A DNA stretch of 64,000 nt from Candidatus Nitrosotalea bavarica (GCF_900167955.1 NZ_FUYK01000007.1:62001-126000), one strand, 5' to 3'; shown: positions 54,068 to 62,903, numbered from the stretch's first letter. Made by a program: numbers and translations. The notes: a model not told the origin generated them from the letters alone.

Positions 54068-54772
54068 ATGAGTACCCCAATTATGGATACTAAAGTAACA
54101 GTCGTGAGGTTCTCAGTAGAAGGAGAAAAGTTTGAAATATTGGTAAAACCAGATCCTGCTTTGGAATTTAAGATAGGTAAGCGTAAGGACATCTCTGGAG
54201 TATTGATTTCAGATGAGATTTACACTGATTCCAACAAAGGAACGAGGGCGTCTACGGAGAAACTTATGAAGGCATTCAAAACCACCGACTCAAATGCAAT
54301 TGCCACTATAATGCTTGAGAAAGGAGAACTGAATCTTACTACTGACCAGCGAAGAAAGATGGTTTCTGATAAACGTAAACAGATAGTAGACTTTATTGCT
54401 AAAAGCTATGTTGATCCAAGATCACATCTTCCACATCCTCCACTTAGAATAGAACAAGCTATGGATGATGCAAGGGTATCAGTTGATCCTTTTAGAAATA
54501 CTGATGAACAGATTAAAGAAATAATAGAACAACTCCGATCGATAATTCCGTTAAAGTCTGAAAACATGCTTCTAGAAATTTTAGTGCCGGCTCAATTTGC
54601 AGCACAATCTTATTCTGTTTTAAAGTCATTTGGAACTTTGAAAAAAGAAGAATGGCAATCAAACGGTGGACTTAAAGTAATACTAGATATACCGGCGGCG
54701 GCAAGGGCAAATGTAATGGACAGATTAGGATCTGTAACAAAAGGCACTGCCTCTGTTGAGGTTGCAAAATGA
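54068..54772 (+). CDS. sbds: Ribosome maturation protein SBDS (Sdo1)
   Basis: This 234-residue protein has the SBDS domains: N-terminal FYSH (VVRFSVEGEKFEILVKPD), a helical middle (QIVDFIAKSYVDPRSHLPHPPLRIEQAM) and the RRM-like C-terminal domain. In eukaryotes Sdo1 helps release eIF6 from the large subunit; archaeal members are ribosome-linked. It overlaps rrp4 by 4 nt (ATGA). Confidence 0.95.
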   Translation: MSTPIMDTKVTVVRFSVEGEKFEILVKPDPALEFKIGKRKDISGVLISDEIYTDSNKGTRASTEKLMKAFKTTDSNAIATIMLEKGELNLTTDQRRKMVSDKRKQIVDFIAKSYVDPRSHLPHPPLRIEQAMDDARVSVDPFRNTDEQIKEIIEQLRSIIPLKSENMLLEILVPAQFAAQSYSVLKSFGTLKKEEWQSNGGLKVILDIPAAARANVMDRLGSVTKGTASVEVAK

Positions 54773-55473
54773 TGGACGTAAAAAGACGATATGTTATTCC
54801 TGGCGATGTAATAGCAACTGGTCCTCTACGACCAGAACAAAATGTGTATCAAGACGGTGACAGAATGATTTCAACATGTGTTGGAATTTCTGAAATTTTT
54901 GAAAATTCTGTAAAAGTTATTCCTCTCACGGGTGGATATGTGCCAAAGGCAAATGACTTGGTTATTGGAAAAGTAATTGGAACTTCTCCGCTTTCTTGGG
55001 AGTTTGACATTAATTCCTGCTTTGTAGGATTTTTGCCAGCCCAAGATGTTTTTGGCAGAGATTATTCTCCAACTAAAGATGAGCTCAAACAAAGATTGGA
55101 TATCGGAGATTTGGTTGCAACTAGAATTGCTAATTTTGATAGATCAAGAGATCCACTTTTGACAGTACAAGATAGGGATCTTGGCAAGATTGATTCAGGT
55201 GAACTAGTTGAGATTTCCCCCAGTAAAGTACCTAGACTGATTGGCAAACGTGGTTCAATGATTCAAACAATTGAGATGGCTACTAAGGCAATTATAACAA
55301 TAGGTCAAAATGGTTGGATAGTAATTTCATGTGAAGATTCAGAGGGATTATTAAAGGCAGTAGAAGCAGTGAAAATGATCGATGCCCTGGCGCATACACC
55401 AAACTTGACTGAAAGAGTCAAATCTATGCTTGGGGTAACAGATGGTGAAAATAATGACACAATTAATGACTGA
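54769..55473 (+). CDS. rrp4: Exosome complex RNA-binding subunit Rrp4
   Basis: This 234-residue cap subunit of the exosome has an N-terminal domain, S1 (IGKVIGTSPLSWEFDINSC, DLVATRIANFDRSRDPLLT) and a KH domain with PRLIGKRGSMIQ. It feeds RNA to the Rrp41/Rrp42 ring. It overlaps rrp41 by about 32 nt if the latter starts at 55442. Confidence 0.95.
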   Translation: MMDVKRRYVIPGDVIATGPLRPEQNVYQDGDRMISTCVGISEIFENSVKVIPLTGGYVPKANDLVIGKVIGTSPLSWEFDINSCFVGFLPAQDVFGRDYSPTKDELKQRLDIGDLVATRIANFDRSRDPLLTVQDRDLGKIDSGELVEISPSKVPRLIGKRGSMIQTIEMATKAIITIGQNGWIVISCEDSEGLLKAVEAVKMIDALAHTPNLTERVKSMLGVTDGENNDTIND

Positions 55474-56170
55474 AGATGGAATTAGATGTGACGGGAGAAA
55501 ACTAGACGAGCTTAGAGATATCTCAATTAAAGTAGGAGTACTAAAAAATGCAGACGGTTCTGCATATATTGAATTTGGAAAGAACAAGATTTTAGCTGGT
55601 GTTTTTGGTCCAAGAGATGTTCATCCAAAACACATGGCAAATCAAGATTCTGGAATTTTACGTTGTAGATATCACATGTCCCCATTCTCTGTTACTGAAA
55701 GAAAGAATCCTGCTCCATCTAGAAGAGAAATTGAAATTTCTAAGGTTATCAAAGAAGCCTTACAACCAGCTGTAATACTAAAAGACTATCCACGTACTGT
55801 AATTGATGTATTCATTGAAGTACTTCAAGCTGATGGCGGTTCAAGATGTGCGGCACTTGATGCCGCATCTGTAGCTCTTGCTGATGCAGGTATCCCAATG
55901 CGTGACTTGGTATCAGCATGCGCTGCAGGTAAAGTTGCAGATAGAATAGTTCTAGATGTCAATAATGAAGAAGATCAAGAGGGACAGGCAGACATGCCAG
56001 TTGCCTTGATGCCAAATGTAGGAAAAATTACGCTTTTACAACTTGATGGTATGCTAAAACCTGAAGAATTCAAAACATGTATGCAAACCGCACTAATCGG
56101 TTGTAGACGTGTTTATGAGATTCAAAGAAAGGCATTAATGGAAAAATACTTCCAATCTGGTGATCAATAA
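55442..56170 (+). CDS. rrp41: Exosome complex exonuclease subunit Rrp41
   Basis: This 242-residue RNase PH-fold catalytic subunit has EDGIRCDGRK near the start, and the active-site acidic segment GQADMPVALMPNVGKITLLQLDG. It degrades RNA phosphorolytically in the exosome. Later in-frame ATGs at 55454 and 55466 are also possible starts. It lies 2 nt upstream of rrp42. Confidence 0.95.
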   Translation: MVKIMTQLMTEDGIRCDGRKLDELRDISIKVGVLKNADGSAYIEFGKNKILAGVFGPRDVHPKHMANQDSGILRCRYHMSPFSVTERKNPAPSRREIEISKVIKEALQPAVILKDYPRTVIDVFIEVLQADGGSRCAALDAASVALADAGIPMRDLVSACAAGKVADRIVLDVNNEEDQEGQADMPVALMPNVGKITLLQLDGMLKPEEFKTCMQTALIGCRRVYEIQRKALMEKYFQSGDQ

Positions 56171-56172
56171 AA

Positions 56173-56976
56173 TTGGGTTCTCAAATATTAGATCAACTAA
56201 AACGAGGTAAAATTCTTGATCTTTTAAAAACTGGAAAAAGAATCGATGGAAGATCTCTTGACGAACAAAGACAGTTGACAATTGAAACAGGAGTAATTCC
56301 AAAAGCTAATGGTTCTGCTAGAGTAAAACTAGGAAATACCGAAGTTATAACTGGTGTAAAGATACAACTTGACAAACCGTTTCCAGATCTTGGTGATAAA
56401 GGAATTCTCATCTGCACTGCAGAAATTTTACCATTGGCAGATCCAAACGTAGAACCAGGACCACCAAATGAAGAGGTTATCGAACTTGCAAGAGTTGTTG
56501 ATAGAGGAATACGTGAAACTGAAATGATTGATTTGCACAAACTTGTTCTAATTGAAAATAAATCAGTTATTGGCATGTTCATTGATAGTAGTGTCATTGA
56601 TTCTGGTGGAAACTTGTTCGATGCTTGTTCTTATGCATCTGTAGCTGGTATTCTTTCTTGTACTGTTCCTAAATATGAAGTTAAAGACGAAGCTCCTGTA
56701 CTTGTAGAAGGTGTAACATCCAAGCCTCCGATTAAGACACTACCAGTATCAGTAACCATGGCAAGAATTGGTGATTACATAATAGTTGATCCAACCAAGG
56801 ATGAAGAATCATGCATGGATGCAAGAATTACAATTACTACAAACTCTGATGGTAACATTTGTGCAGTACAAAAGGGTGGAAGTGATGGATTTACTGCCGA
56901 ACAACTTATCCAGTGCTCTGAAACAGCCCTTTCTGTAGGAAAGAAAATAAGGAAGCAACTTGAGCAGTTGATGTAA
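56173..56976 (+). CDS. rrp42: Exosome complex subunit Rrp42
   Basis: This 267-residue RNase PH-fold partner of Rrp41 has GKRIDGRSLDEQR, ANGSARVKLGNTEVITGVKI and FDACSYASVAGIL. It lacks the catalytic Asp of Rrp41 in the equivalent region, as usual for Rrp42. The start is TTG 56173. It is followed 1 nt later by rpl37ae. Confidence 0.94.
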   Translation: MGSQILDQLKRGKILDLLKTGKRIDGRSLDEQRQLTIETGVIPKANGSARVKLGNTEVITGVKIQLDKPFPDLGDKGILICTAEILPLADPNVEPGPPNEEVIELARVVDRGIRETEMIDLHKLVLIENKSVIGMFIDSSVIDSGGNLFDACSYASVAGILSCTVPKYEVKDEAPVLVEGVTSKPPIKTLPVSVTMARIGDYIIVDPTKDEESCMDARITITTNSDGNICAVQKGGSDGFTAEQLIQCSETALSVGKKIRKQLEQLM

Positions 56977-56977
56977 T

Positions 56978-57193
56978 ATGGCAAAAGGTAAAAGCGCTTC
57001 ACTCAAAGGACTGGGTCAAAAATATGGCCTCAAACCAAGAAAAAAATACACGTCAGTACATAGACAACTAAAAGCACAAAGAAAATGTCCTGAATGCGGT
57101 TCTGAAAAATTTGGTAGGGAAGCAGTAGGAATTTGGATCTGCAAAAAATGTAATTTCAAAGTAGCAGGTCTAGCATATGACGTCAAACTATAG
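56978..57193 (+). CDS. rpl37ae: Large ribosomal subunit protein eL43 (L37Ae)
   Basis: This 71-residue protein has a zinc ribbon CPECG...CKKC and the basic start KGKSASLKGLGQKYGLKPR. In several archaea rpoP follows before pcc1; here pcc1 overlaps this gene by 17 nt and rpoP is not present. Confidence 0.95.
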   Translation: MAKGKSASLKGLGQKYGLKPRKKYTSVHRQLKAQRKCPECGSEKFGREAVGIWICKKCNFKVAGLAYDVKL

Positions 57194-57422
57194 CTCTAAA
57201 ATAGAAATCTCTGCTGGTGAAAGAACAAAAGCAATTTTTTACTCTATTGAAACTGATAACAAATTCTATGATGAAAATCCCACTCACACAAGTTTCTCAC
57301 TTGATAATAAAATTACAATTATGATTGATGCACAAGAAATTTCCCATCTACGAGCTAATCTTAATTCTACTTTGAGACTTGTCCAAGCAAGTAATGATTC
57401 GATCGAATCGGTAAAGATATAA
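57177..57422 (+). CDS. pcc1: KEOPS complex subunit Pcc1
   Basis: This 81-residue protein fits the Pcc1 fold: two beta-strand pairs (KAIFYSIETDN; SFSLDNKITIMIDAQEI) and helices with SHLRANLNSTLRLVQASNDSIE. Pcc1 dimerises and binds Kae1 in the complex that makes t6A37 in tRNA. Kae1 and Bud32 are not in the window. Confidence 0.8.
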   Translation: MTSNYSSKIEISAGERTKAIFYSIETDNKFYDENPTHTSFSLDNKITIMIDAQEISHLRANLNSTLRLVQASNDSIESVKI

Positions 57423-57445
57423 ACAAAACAGCAAATCAAACATTC

Positions 57446-57838
57446 ATGTCTTCTGGCGAACAACAGATTCCTCCTTGGTTACAAGAGCAAGTAGGTAGAT
57501 TACAACAATTACAACAAAATCTTCAGTCCATAATGCTTCAGAAACAACATCTTGAATCTGAACATCTTGAGACAGAAAGAGCGCTTGAGTTACTGCTAAA
57601 GGCAAATGATGATGATATTGTTTACAAAGCTGCAGGATCAATTCTTGTGAAATCTAATAAAACTAATTTGGTTTCAGAATTACAAGAAAAGAAAGAACTT
57701 GCAAATACTAGACTTACTGTATTGACAAAACAAGAAGTTAGGGTAAAGGAAAATCTAAAAGAGGCAGAGACTAAAATCCGAGAAATGTTGAAAGGTCCTC
57801 CTCCACCAGGACAAAATAAGATAGATACTCCTAAATAA
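57446..57838 (+). CDS. pfdB: Prefoldin beta subunit
   Basis: This 130-residue protein has coiled-coil arms (PPWLQEQVGRLQQLQQNL; KKELANTRLTVLTKQE) around a beta hairpin (DDIVYKAAGSILVKSN), the beta-subunit layout. It assembles with the alpha subunit (26840). Location after pcc1 is the usual archaeal order. Confidence 0.93.
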   Translation: MSSGEQQIPPWLQEQVGRLQQLQQNLQSIMLQKQHLESEHLETERALELLLKANDDDIVYKAAGSILVKSNKTNLVSELQEKKELANTRLTVLTKQEVRVKENLKEAETKIREMLKGPPPPGQNKIDTPK

Positions 57839-57843
57839 AATAT

Positions 57844-58551
57844 TTGCAGAAACTTAACGGTTTAATGAAAATTGAAGATCTTCGAATGGTAGTTGATGAA
57901 CGGGAGCGAAAAAGTGGGATCCCTGATCTACTAAAACAGATAGGAGTTAAAGTAGAAATGATGAATCTACCGGTTGGTGATTATATTGTTGCATCTGAAA
58001 CAGTAGTGGAAAGAAAAAGTGTCAGTGATTTTATCTCATCAGTTTTTGATGGACGTTTATTTGATCAATGTAATAGACTAAAAGAACACTTTGAACATCC
58101 CACTATAATCATAGAAGGAAATGTTGACGAAATTGATAAAATCACAGAAAATCCACTTGTGTTCTATGGAGCAATGTCCTCAGTAGTATTAGATTTCAAA
58201 ATACCTGTAATCCCTACTCCTAATGCATCGCACACTGCTAAATTGTTAATATCTATGTGTGCAAGGCAAGGGACTGTAAAGGGACCTTTCCTTAAAAAAA
58301 TTAGAAAGTCTGGCGATTTACAACAACAACAATTATCTATCCTGTCTAGTTTGCCAGGTGTTGGAGAAAAACTTGCGTCTAGAATGCTGGAAAAATTTGG
58401 TTCACCGAGTAGCTCATTGAATGCCTCATCGGTGGAATTATCTAAAATAAATGGAATGGGAGAAGCACGTGCTCAAAAAATAAGGAAAATACTTGATGCC
58501 AAAAATAAAAATATGAAAAAGACTGATCAAAAGACATTGCATGATATATGA
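57844..58551 (+). CDS. XPF/ERCC4-type structure-specific nuclease
   Basis: This 235-residue protein has an ERCC4 nuclease domain with VVDERERKSGIPD and VVERKSVSDFISS (ERKxxxD motif), and a C-terminal pair of helix-hairpin-helix motifs (LPGVGEKLASRML; INGMGEARAQKIRK). It cleaves branched DNA such as flaps and forks. The helicase domain of euryarchaeal Hef is absent, as in crenarchaeal XPF, which uses PCNA. The start is TTG 57844 or ATG 57865. Confidence 0.9.
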   Translation: MQKLNGLMKIEDLRMVVDERERKSGIPDLLKQIGVKVEMMNLPVGDYIVASETVVERKSVSDFISSVFDGRLFDQCNRLKEHFEHPTIIIEGNVDEIDKITENPLVFYGAMSSVVLDFKIPVIPTPNASHTAKLLISMCARQGTVKGPFLKKIRKSGDLQQQQLSILSSLPGVGEKLASRMLEKFGSPSSSLNASSVELSKINGMGEARAQKIRKILDAKNKNMKKTDQKTLHDI

Positions 58552-58591
58552 CACATTGTTCAAATATGTAGCTCTAATTCTAATCGAATAA

Positions 58592-59350
58592 TTGATAGTT
58601 TCACATCAGTGGTTAGCAGAACATTACAATGATCCAGATTTGGTAATATTGGATTCTCGTGGCAGTGTTGCATATTCATATGCTCATATTCCAAATTCTC
58701 AGCCTCTTGGAGTTGAAAAAGTTGTAAAAACTAATCAGTATGGAGCTAATCTTGTAATTGAAAATGAACAGGCTGCAACTCTATTTGGCTCACTTGGAAT
58801 TGATGAATCTAAAACTGTTATAATATATGGAGATTACTTGGATCCATCTGCTGCTAGGATATCTTGGACGTTATTATATTTTGGACATGAAAAAACAAAA
58901 ATTCTTGACGTCGGAATAAGAACTTGGCACAAAAAAGAACTTCCAATTACTAGAGATATCTCAAAATCAATATCCACAAAATTTATTCCAAAAATAAATT
59001 CTTCAATAAGGATTGAAGCGGAAGAACTTCATAAAAAAATTGACAGTGCGCTGATAATTGATGCTAGATCTCCTCAAGAATTTATGGCTGGTAGAATTTT
59101 GAACGCAGTACTTTTTCCCTTTACTGAAGGTGTAGGTGAAGGTGGTTCTCTTTTTAAAGAAAAAGATGAACTCTCGCGAATTTTTACCGAACAACAAATA
59201 CCAAAAGATAAGGAATTGATATGCTATTGTGCACTAGGTCACAGAGCTGCAAATGTATTTACTCAATTACGAATGGCTGGATATGATAACGTAAAGTTAT
59301 ACGATGGCTCTTTTGCGGATTGGGTTGGAAGAAGACTTCCTCTCGGATGA
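58592..59350 (+). CDS. Thiosulfate sulfurtransferase (two-domain rhodanese), copy 1
   Basis: This 252-residue protein has two rhodanese domains. The second has the catalytic loop CYCALGHRA (Cys in ICYCALGHR), and LYDGSFADWVG closes the fold. The first domain has DSRGSVAYSYAHIPN and GDYLDPSAARI without an active Cys. The 3' 54 nt overlap nob1 on the other strand. The start is TTG 58592. It may move sulfane sulfur or detoxify cyanide or thiosulfate; the actual donor and acceptor are unknown. Confidence 0.88.
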   Translation: MIVSHQWLAEHYNDPDLVILDSRGSVAYSYAHIPNSQPLGVEKVVKTNQYGANLVIENEQAATLFGSLGIDESKTVIIYGDYLDPSAARISWTLLYFGHEKTKILDVGIRTWHKKELPITRDISKSISTKFIPKINSSIRIEAEELHKKIDSALIIDARSPQEFMAGRILNAVLFPFTEGVGEGGSLFKEKDELSRIFTEQQIPKDKELICYCALGHRAANVFTQLRMAGYDNVKLYDGSFADWVGRRLPLG

Positions 59351-59815
59351 TTTTTTCTTTAACTTACTTCCACAAATGGGACAATTTGAGATCTTTTCAA
59401 AGATCTTACTGCAAGCAGGGCAAATGTACACACTATCTAATACCTTGGATATTCCCTTGCTCATTATTGGAATAACTTTCAAATTCAAATGTTTAGCAAC
59501 ATTTGATACTGTATAGTCATCTGTTACCAATTCACCATTTAACTGCACACACAATGCAAGTACTGATACATCTTCCTTTGATAACTCAGACAAGTCACCT
59601 GTATTCTTTGCTTTCTCTAAAACGAAATTAGTATTTTCTTGCTCTGGTTCTATAATTTTTAGTCTGTCTAAATCAATGAGAGCTTGTACGGCATCATGAC
59701 TTTTCTTAATATGTTTTATTTCTTCAAAAACTAGAGGAGTTGTAAAACTCTGTTCTTGTGAAGAAAATGGTATTCCGGCATAAAATGATGTGGCATCTAA
59801 AACTCTAGAAGCCAA
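59297..59815 (-). CDS. nob1: rRNA maturation endonuclease Nob1
   Basis: This 172-residue protein has an N-terminal PIN nuclease domain (LDATSFYAG with Asp7; SKEDVSVLALC; LVTDDYTVSNVA) and a C-terminal zinc ribbon (CPACSKIF...CPICGSKL). Nob1 cuts the 3' end of 16S rRNA in pre-40S/30S particles. It overlaps nadK by 11 nt upstream and the convergent rhodanese by 54 nt at its 3' end. Confidence 0.9.
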   Translation of the reverse strand: MASRVLDATSFYAGIPFSSQEQSFTTPLVFEEIKHIKKSHDAVQALIDLDRLKIIEPEQENTNFVLEKAKNTGDLSELSKEDVSVLALCVQLNGELVTDDYTVSNVAKHLNLKVIPIMSKGISKVLDSVYICPACSKIFEKISNCPICGSKLKKKSSERKSSSNPIRKRAIV

Positions 59816-60620
59816 GCTTACTCATCTGTCTAAGACCTTGTTTCTTTAGTCTTACAAACACAGCTTGTTTTTTGTATTTTTTAATTGTTATCACTTCGTC
59901 AAATCTTGCGGTTTTGATAACCTGTGCGTCCATGATGATACTTGAATCATGATTACTTATGATCTCAACTTTTTCATCAGGTACTACAATTGATGGCAAT
60001 TTGTTAACAGGGGCAACCGGTGTTATGATGAGTACATTTAGACTCTCGTGAAGTATCGGTCCTCCAAGAGAATAGGAATGACCTGTGGAACCACTTGGGG
60101 TTGCTACGATTACACCATCCATTTTTTGTGTTACTGTATCGCTTTGAAATTTAATTTCAAATAATGACGTCTTTGTCAAATTCACTCTGTTGATGTAGAT
60201 CTCATTTAATGCTGGTGGAAAATCTTGTCCTCCACAAGAGGCAACCACTCTAATTCTTCTATCAAAAAAAACCTTGTCTGAAATAATTTGGTCAATGGCC
60301 GTATCAATCTGAGGTAATGTTATTTCTGACAATATGCCTCTGTTTCCTCCGACATTTATTGCAAGATTTGGAACCTCATTTTCCAAATATCTGAAAGTTC
60401 GAAGCGTAGTTCCATCTCCCCCTAAGGTAATTGTCAAATCTAGTTTTGTTGTCTTGAGATCTTCTAAATCATTGACTTTTTTTGCACCGTCAACTTCTGC
60501 TGGAGAAACAATGTATACCTTAATTTTTTTTGCAAGTAGTTTCTTGGCTACTTTCTTTACCGCGTCCTCTGATTCTTTTGAACCAACTTTACTTACTATA
60601 GCTACATTATGAAGTTCCAA
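59805..60620 (-). CDS. nadK: NAD kinase
   Basis: This 271-residue protein has GGDGT (67-71) and the NAD-binding TPSGSTGHSYSLGGPI segment. It phosphorylates NAD to NADP with ATP or polyphosphate. It overlaps nob1 by 11 nt and is divergent from the second rhodanese. Confidence 0.93.
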   Translation of the reverse strand: MELHNVAIVSKVGSKESEDAVKKVAKKLLAKKIKVYIVSPAEVDGAKKVNDLEDLKTTKLDLTITLGGDGTTLRTFRYLENEVPNLAINVGGNRGILSEITLPQIDTAIDQIISDKVFFDRRIRVVASCGGQDFPPALNEIYINRVNLTKTSLFEIKFQSDTVTQKMDGVIVATPSGSTGHSYSLGGPILHESLNVLIITPVAPVNKLPSIVVPDEKVEIISNHDSSIIMDAQVIKTARFDEVITIKKYKKQAVFVRLKKQGLRQMSKLGF

Positions 60621-60709
60621 TTAATACTACTATTCTAATTTCACTTAAAAATCATCTGATAAGTATAAAATATTAAGAACCCTTTGAGTTCATTATAATA
60701 CAGATAGAA

Positions 60710-61552
60710 ATGAATTATTCACACCAAGTTTTAGTTGATACCGAAACAGTTGCAAATAACCTTAACAACAAATCGTTCAAAGTCATAGAAGTTGATTATG
60801 ATCCTGAAAATGCCTATAGGCAAGGCCACTTACAAGGAGCCAGTCTAATCTGGTGGAAGCGAGACATTAATGATCCTGTAACACGTGACATCATAAACAA
60901 ATCTCAATTTGAAGATCTTTTATCAAGAAATGGATTAACTGCACAATCTGAAGTTATTTTATATGGCGACTTTAACAATTGGTTTGCGGCTTTTGTATTT
61001 TGGATATTCAAGTATTATGGACATGAAAAAGTACAGATGATGAACGGTGGAAGGAAAAAATGGGAAATTGAAAATAGATCTTACACAAAAGATGAACCAC
61101 AAATTCCAAAAACTAATTATGTTGCACAACCGCCAAATGAAGGACTACGTGCATATCTATTTGATGTAAGACGGGCTCTTGATAAGAGTGATACAGTTCT
61201 AGTCGATGTACGTTCTCCAAAAGAATTTTCTGGAGAGGTAACTGCTCCTGCCGAATATCCGATGGAGCATGCTCAGAGAGGAGGACATATTCCGAATGCA
61301 AATAATATTCCTTGGGCAAGTGCCGTAAATGATACTGATGGTACCTTCAAGTCAGTTGAAGAACTTAAAAAAATTTATGAAACAAAAGGTGTGACGCCTG
61401 ATAAAGATGTCATATGTTATTGCAGAATCGGAGAAAGATCTTCGCATACTTGGTTTGTACTGAAATATCTACTAGGATATCCTCAAGTTAGAAATTATGA
61501 TGGTTCTTGGACTGAATGGGGTAATATGATTGGAAATCCAATCGAAAAATAA
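60710..61552 (+). CDS. Thiosulfate sulfurtransferase (two-domain rhodanese), copy 2
   Basis: This 280-residue protein resembles CysA/SseA-type sulfurtransferases: LVDVRSPKEFSGE and the catalytic loop CYCRIGERSSHTW (the CRIGERS motif). A TATAAAAT box at 60664-60671 precedes it. It overlaps the next gene by 23 nt. It is more similar to the bacterial thiosulfate sulfurtransferases than copy 1 is. Confidence 0.9.
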   Translation: MNYSHQVLVDTETVANNLNNKSFKVIEVDYDPENAYRQGHLQGASLIWWKRDINDPVTRDIINKSQFEDLLSRNGLTAQSEVILYGDFNNWFAAFVFWIFKYYGHEKVQMMNGGRKKWEIENRSYTKDEPQIPKTNYVAQPPNEGLRAYLFDVRRALDKSDTVLVDVRSPKEFSGEVTAPAEYPMEHAQRGGHIPNANNIPWASAVNDTDGTFKSVEELKKIYETKGVTPDKDVICYCRIGERSSHTWFVLKYLLGYPQVRNYDGSWTEWGNMIGNPIEK

Positions 61553-61862
61553 CGAAACAGCTAAAGAACAGCCGATTCTAAAAAAAGGTATATTCTATGC
61601 CATTCTTGATGGTGTATCTGATATTATAATGGAGGATAAGACTAAACGTGGTCTTACAGTACAAGAAAGATCAATTGACGAGAAATATGGTGTAAATTCT
61701 GATAAAGGGATGATCTATGATATGGATGGAATAGGCCATAAGGTGGGAATTCGTTGGTACTTTCCAAAAGATAAGTATGGATTTGAAAAAGTACTTGAAC
61801 ATGCAACAGAGATGGAACAGAGATATCGTAAGATCCGAGAAGAAACTTGTCCTGATTATTAG
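61530..61862 (+). CDS. Hypothetical protein, 110 aa
   Basis: I do not recognise this protein. The start is TTG 61530, overlapping the rhodanese by 23 nt. Segments include GLTVQERSIDEKYGVN, DMDGIGHKVGIRWYFPKDKYG and an EMEQRYRKIREETC tail. It has a single Cys near the end (EETCPDY). It is soluble. The overlap with the rhodanese suggests a linked role, which is only inference. Confidence 0.65.
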   Translation: MEIQSKNNETAKEQPILKKGIFYAILDGVSDIIMEDKTKRGLTVQERSIDEKYGVNSDKGMIYDMDGIGHKVGIRWYFPKDKYGFEKVLEHATEMEQRYRKIREETCPDY

Positions 61863-61899
61863 GAAGCATTTTTAAACTCTTTTTCCATATACAAATCAG

Positions 61900-62853
61900 A
61901 TGTCCCTCCTGCTAAAGGATAAGGTGTATACAGTTCAATCAGCTACATCAAAAAGGGGAGTATATCCTTTACACAGTTACAAACTCGGTCTTTATCGTCT
62001 CCCAATAAAACTAGAAGATACATATGAAATTGATTCTATAGTTAGTGGATTTAAGAAAGTTTTTGAAATGGATAAATTTGCTGACAGAGTTTATGCAACG
62101 TATCGTTGGAAGGAAGAAAATTTACCAGATCCAGATGATAGTGGATACAAGGAAATTAATCTTGAAGTACAAATTGAGATAGTAACTGGAGAAGTTGTAG
62201 ATATGATTTATCAAATCTATCCAGTTGAAAAATATGGAGATGGACTTTGGGTTAAAGATTATAGAAAGAAAGCTGATGCAAATGCAAAAATGGTCATTGA
62301 TACAATTTTGAGAAATAGTGTACTTGCTGACAAAATGGTTGAGCATGGAGTAAAAATGAAACAATTAACACCAGAACGAGCATTAGAAGAATTAGAAGAG
62401 CTCACTCCACTAGCTCAGATTGTTCCAAATGCAAAACCAAAACCAAAACCTGCAGCTCCTCAGCCAGGACAACAAGTTGCACAAGACGAAGAGCCAGTTG
62501 CTAATGATGGAGCAAAACCAGGTCCAATAGATGTAGACTTTAAATCAAAGCTTAAAGTCGTTGAGACTTTCACTGCCACATCCAATCATAAGATAAAGAT
62601 CTTTGGACAAAGAAGGGGCAATGAAATATTGGGAATCTGGGGAGAATTTGTATCAGTTGATTATGATATCTGTATAGGTGATGGTGCATGCATCGATGCA
62701 TGTCCTGTGAAAGTTTATGAATGGGCTGAATTTGCAGGGCATCCAGCTTCTGATAAAAAACCTCTCATGGCACGAGAACCTGATTGCATATTTTGTTTAG
62801 CTTGTGAAAACGTCTGTCCTGTTCAAGCAATAAAAATATCCAAAAAAGGATAG
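61900..62853 (+). CDS. Sulfolobus-type dicluster ferredoxin with long N-terminal domain
   Basis: The C-terminal part (about residues 210-317) matches Sulfolobus zinc-containing ferredoxins: CIGDGACIDACPVKVYEW with Asp261 at the position of the cluster I ligand, then CIFCLACENVC. It has seven cysteines (258, 264, 268, 296, 299, 302, 306). Cluster I is probably [3Fe-4S] or Asp-ligated and cluster II [4Fe-4S]. Residues 1-175 form an unrecognised domain and 176-205 a Pro/Lys linker. It is a plausible electron partner of KorAB. The role of the N-terminal domain is unknown. Confidence 0.85.
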   Translation: MSLLLKDKVYTVQSATSKRGVYPLHSYKLGLYRLPIKLEDTYEIDSIVSGFKKVFEMDKFADRVYATYRWKEENLPDPDDSGYKEINLEVQIEIVTGEVVDMIYQIYPVEKYGDGLWVKDYRKKADANAKMVIDTILRNSVLADKMVEHGVKMKQLTPERALEELEELTPLAQIVPNAKPKPKPAAPQPGQQVAQDEEPVANDGAKPGPIDVDFKSKLKVVETFTATSNHKIKIFGQRRGNEILGIWGEFVSVDYDICIGDGACIDACPVKVYEWAEFAGHPASDKKPLMAREPDCIFCLACENVCPVQAIKISKKG

Positions 62854-62872
62854 AGAAACTTTAGCGGTACGG

Positions 62873-62880
62873 CTATAAAG
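62873..62880 (+). promoter_or_regulatory. TATA box for the glycosyltransferase gene
   Basis: CTATAAAG starts 31 nt before the ATG at 62904, predicting a leaderless transcript. Confidence 0.5.
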
Positions 62881-62903
62881 ACTGTAAAGTTGAAAAACTC
62901 CAA

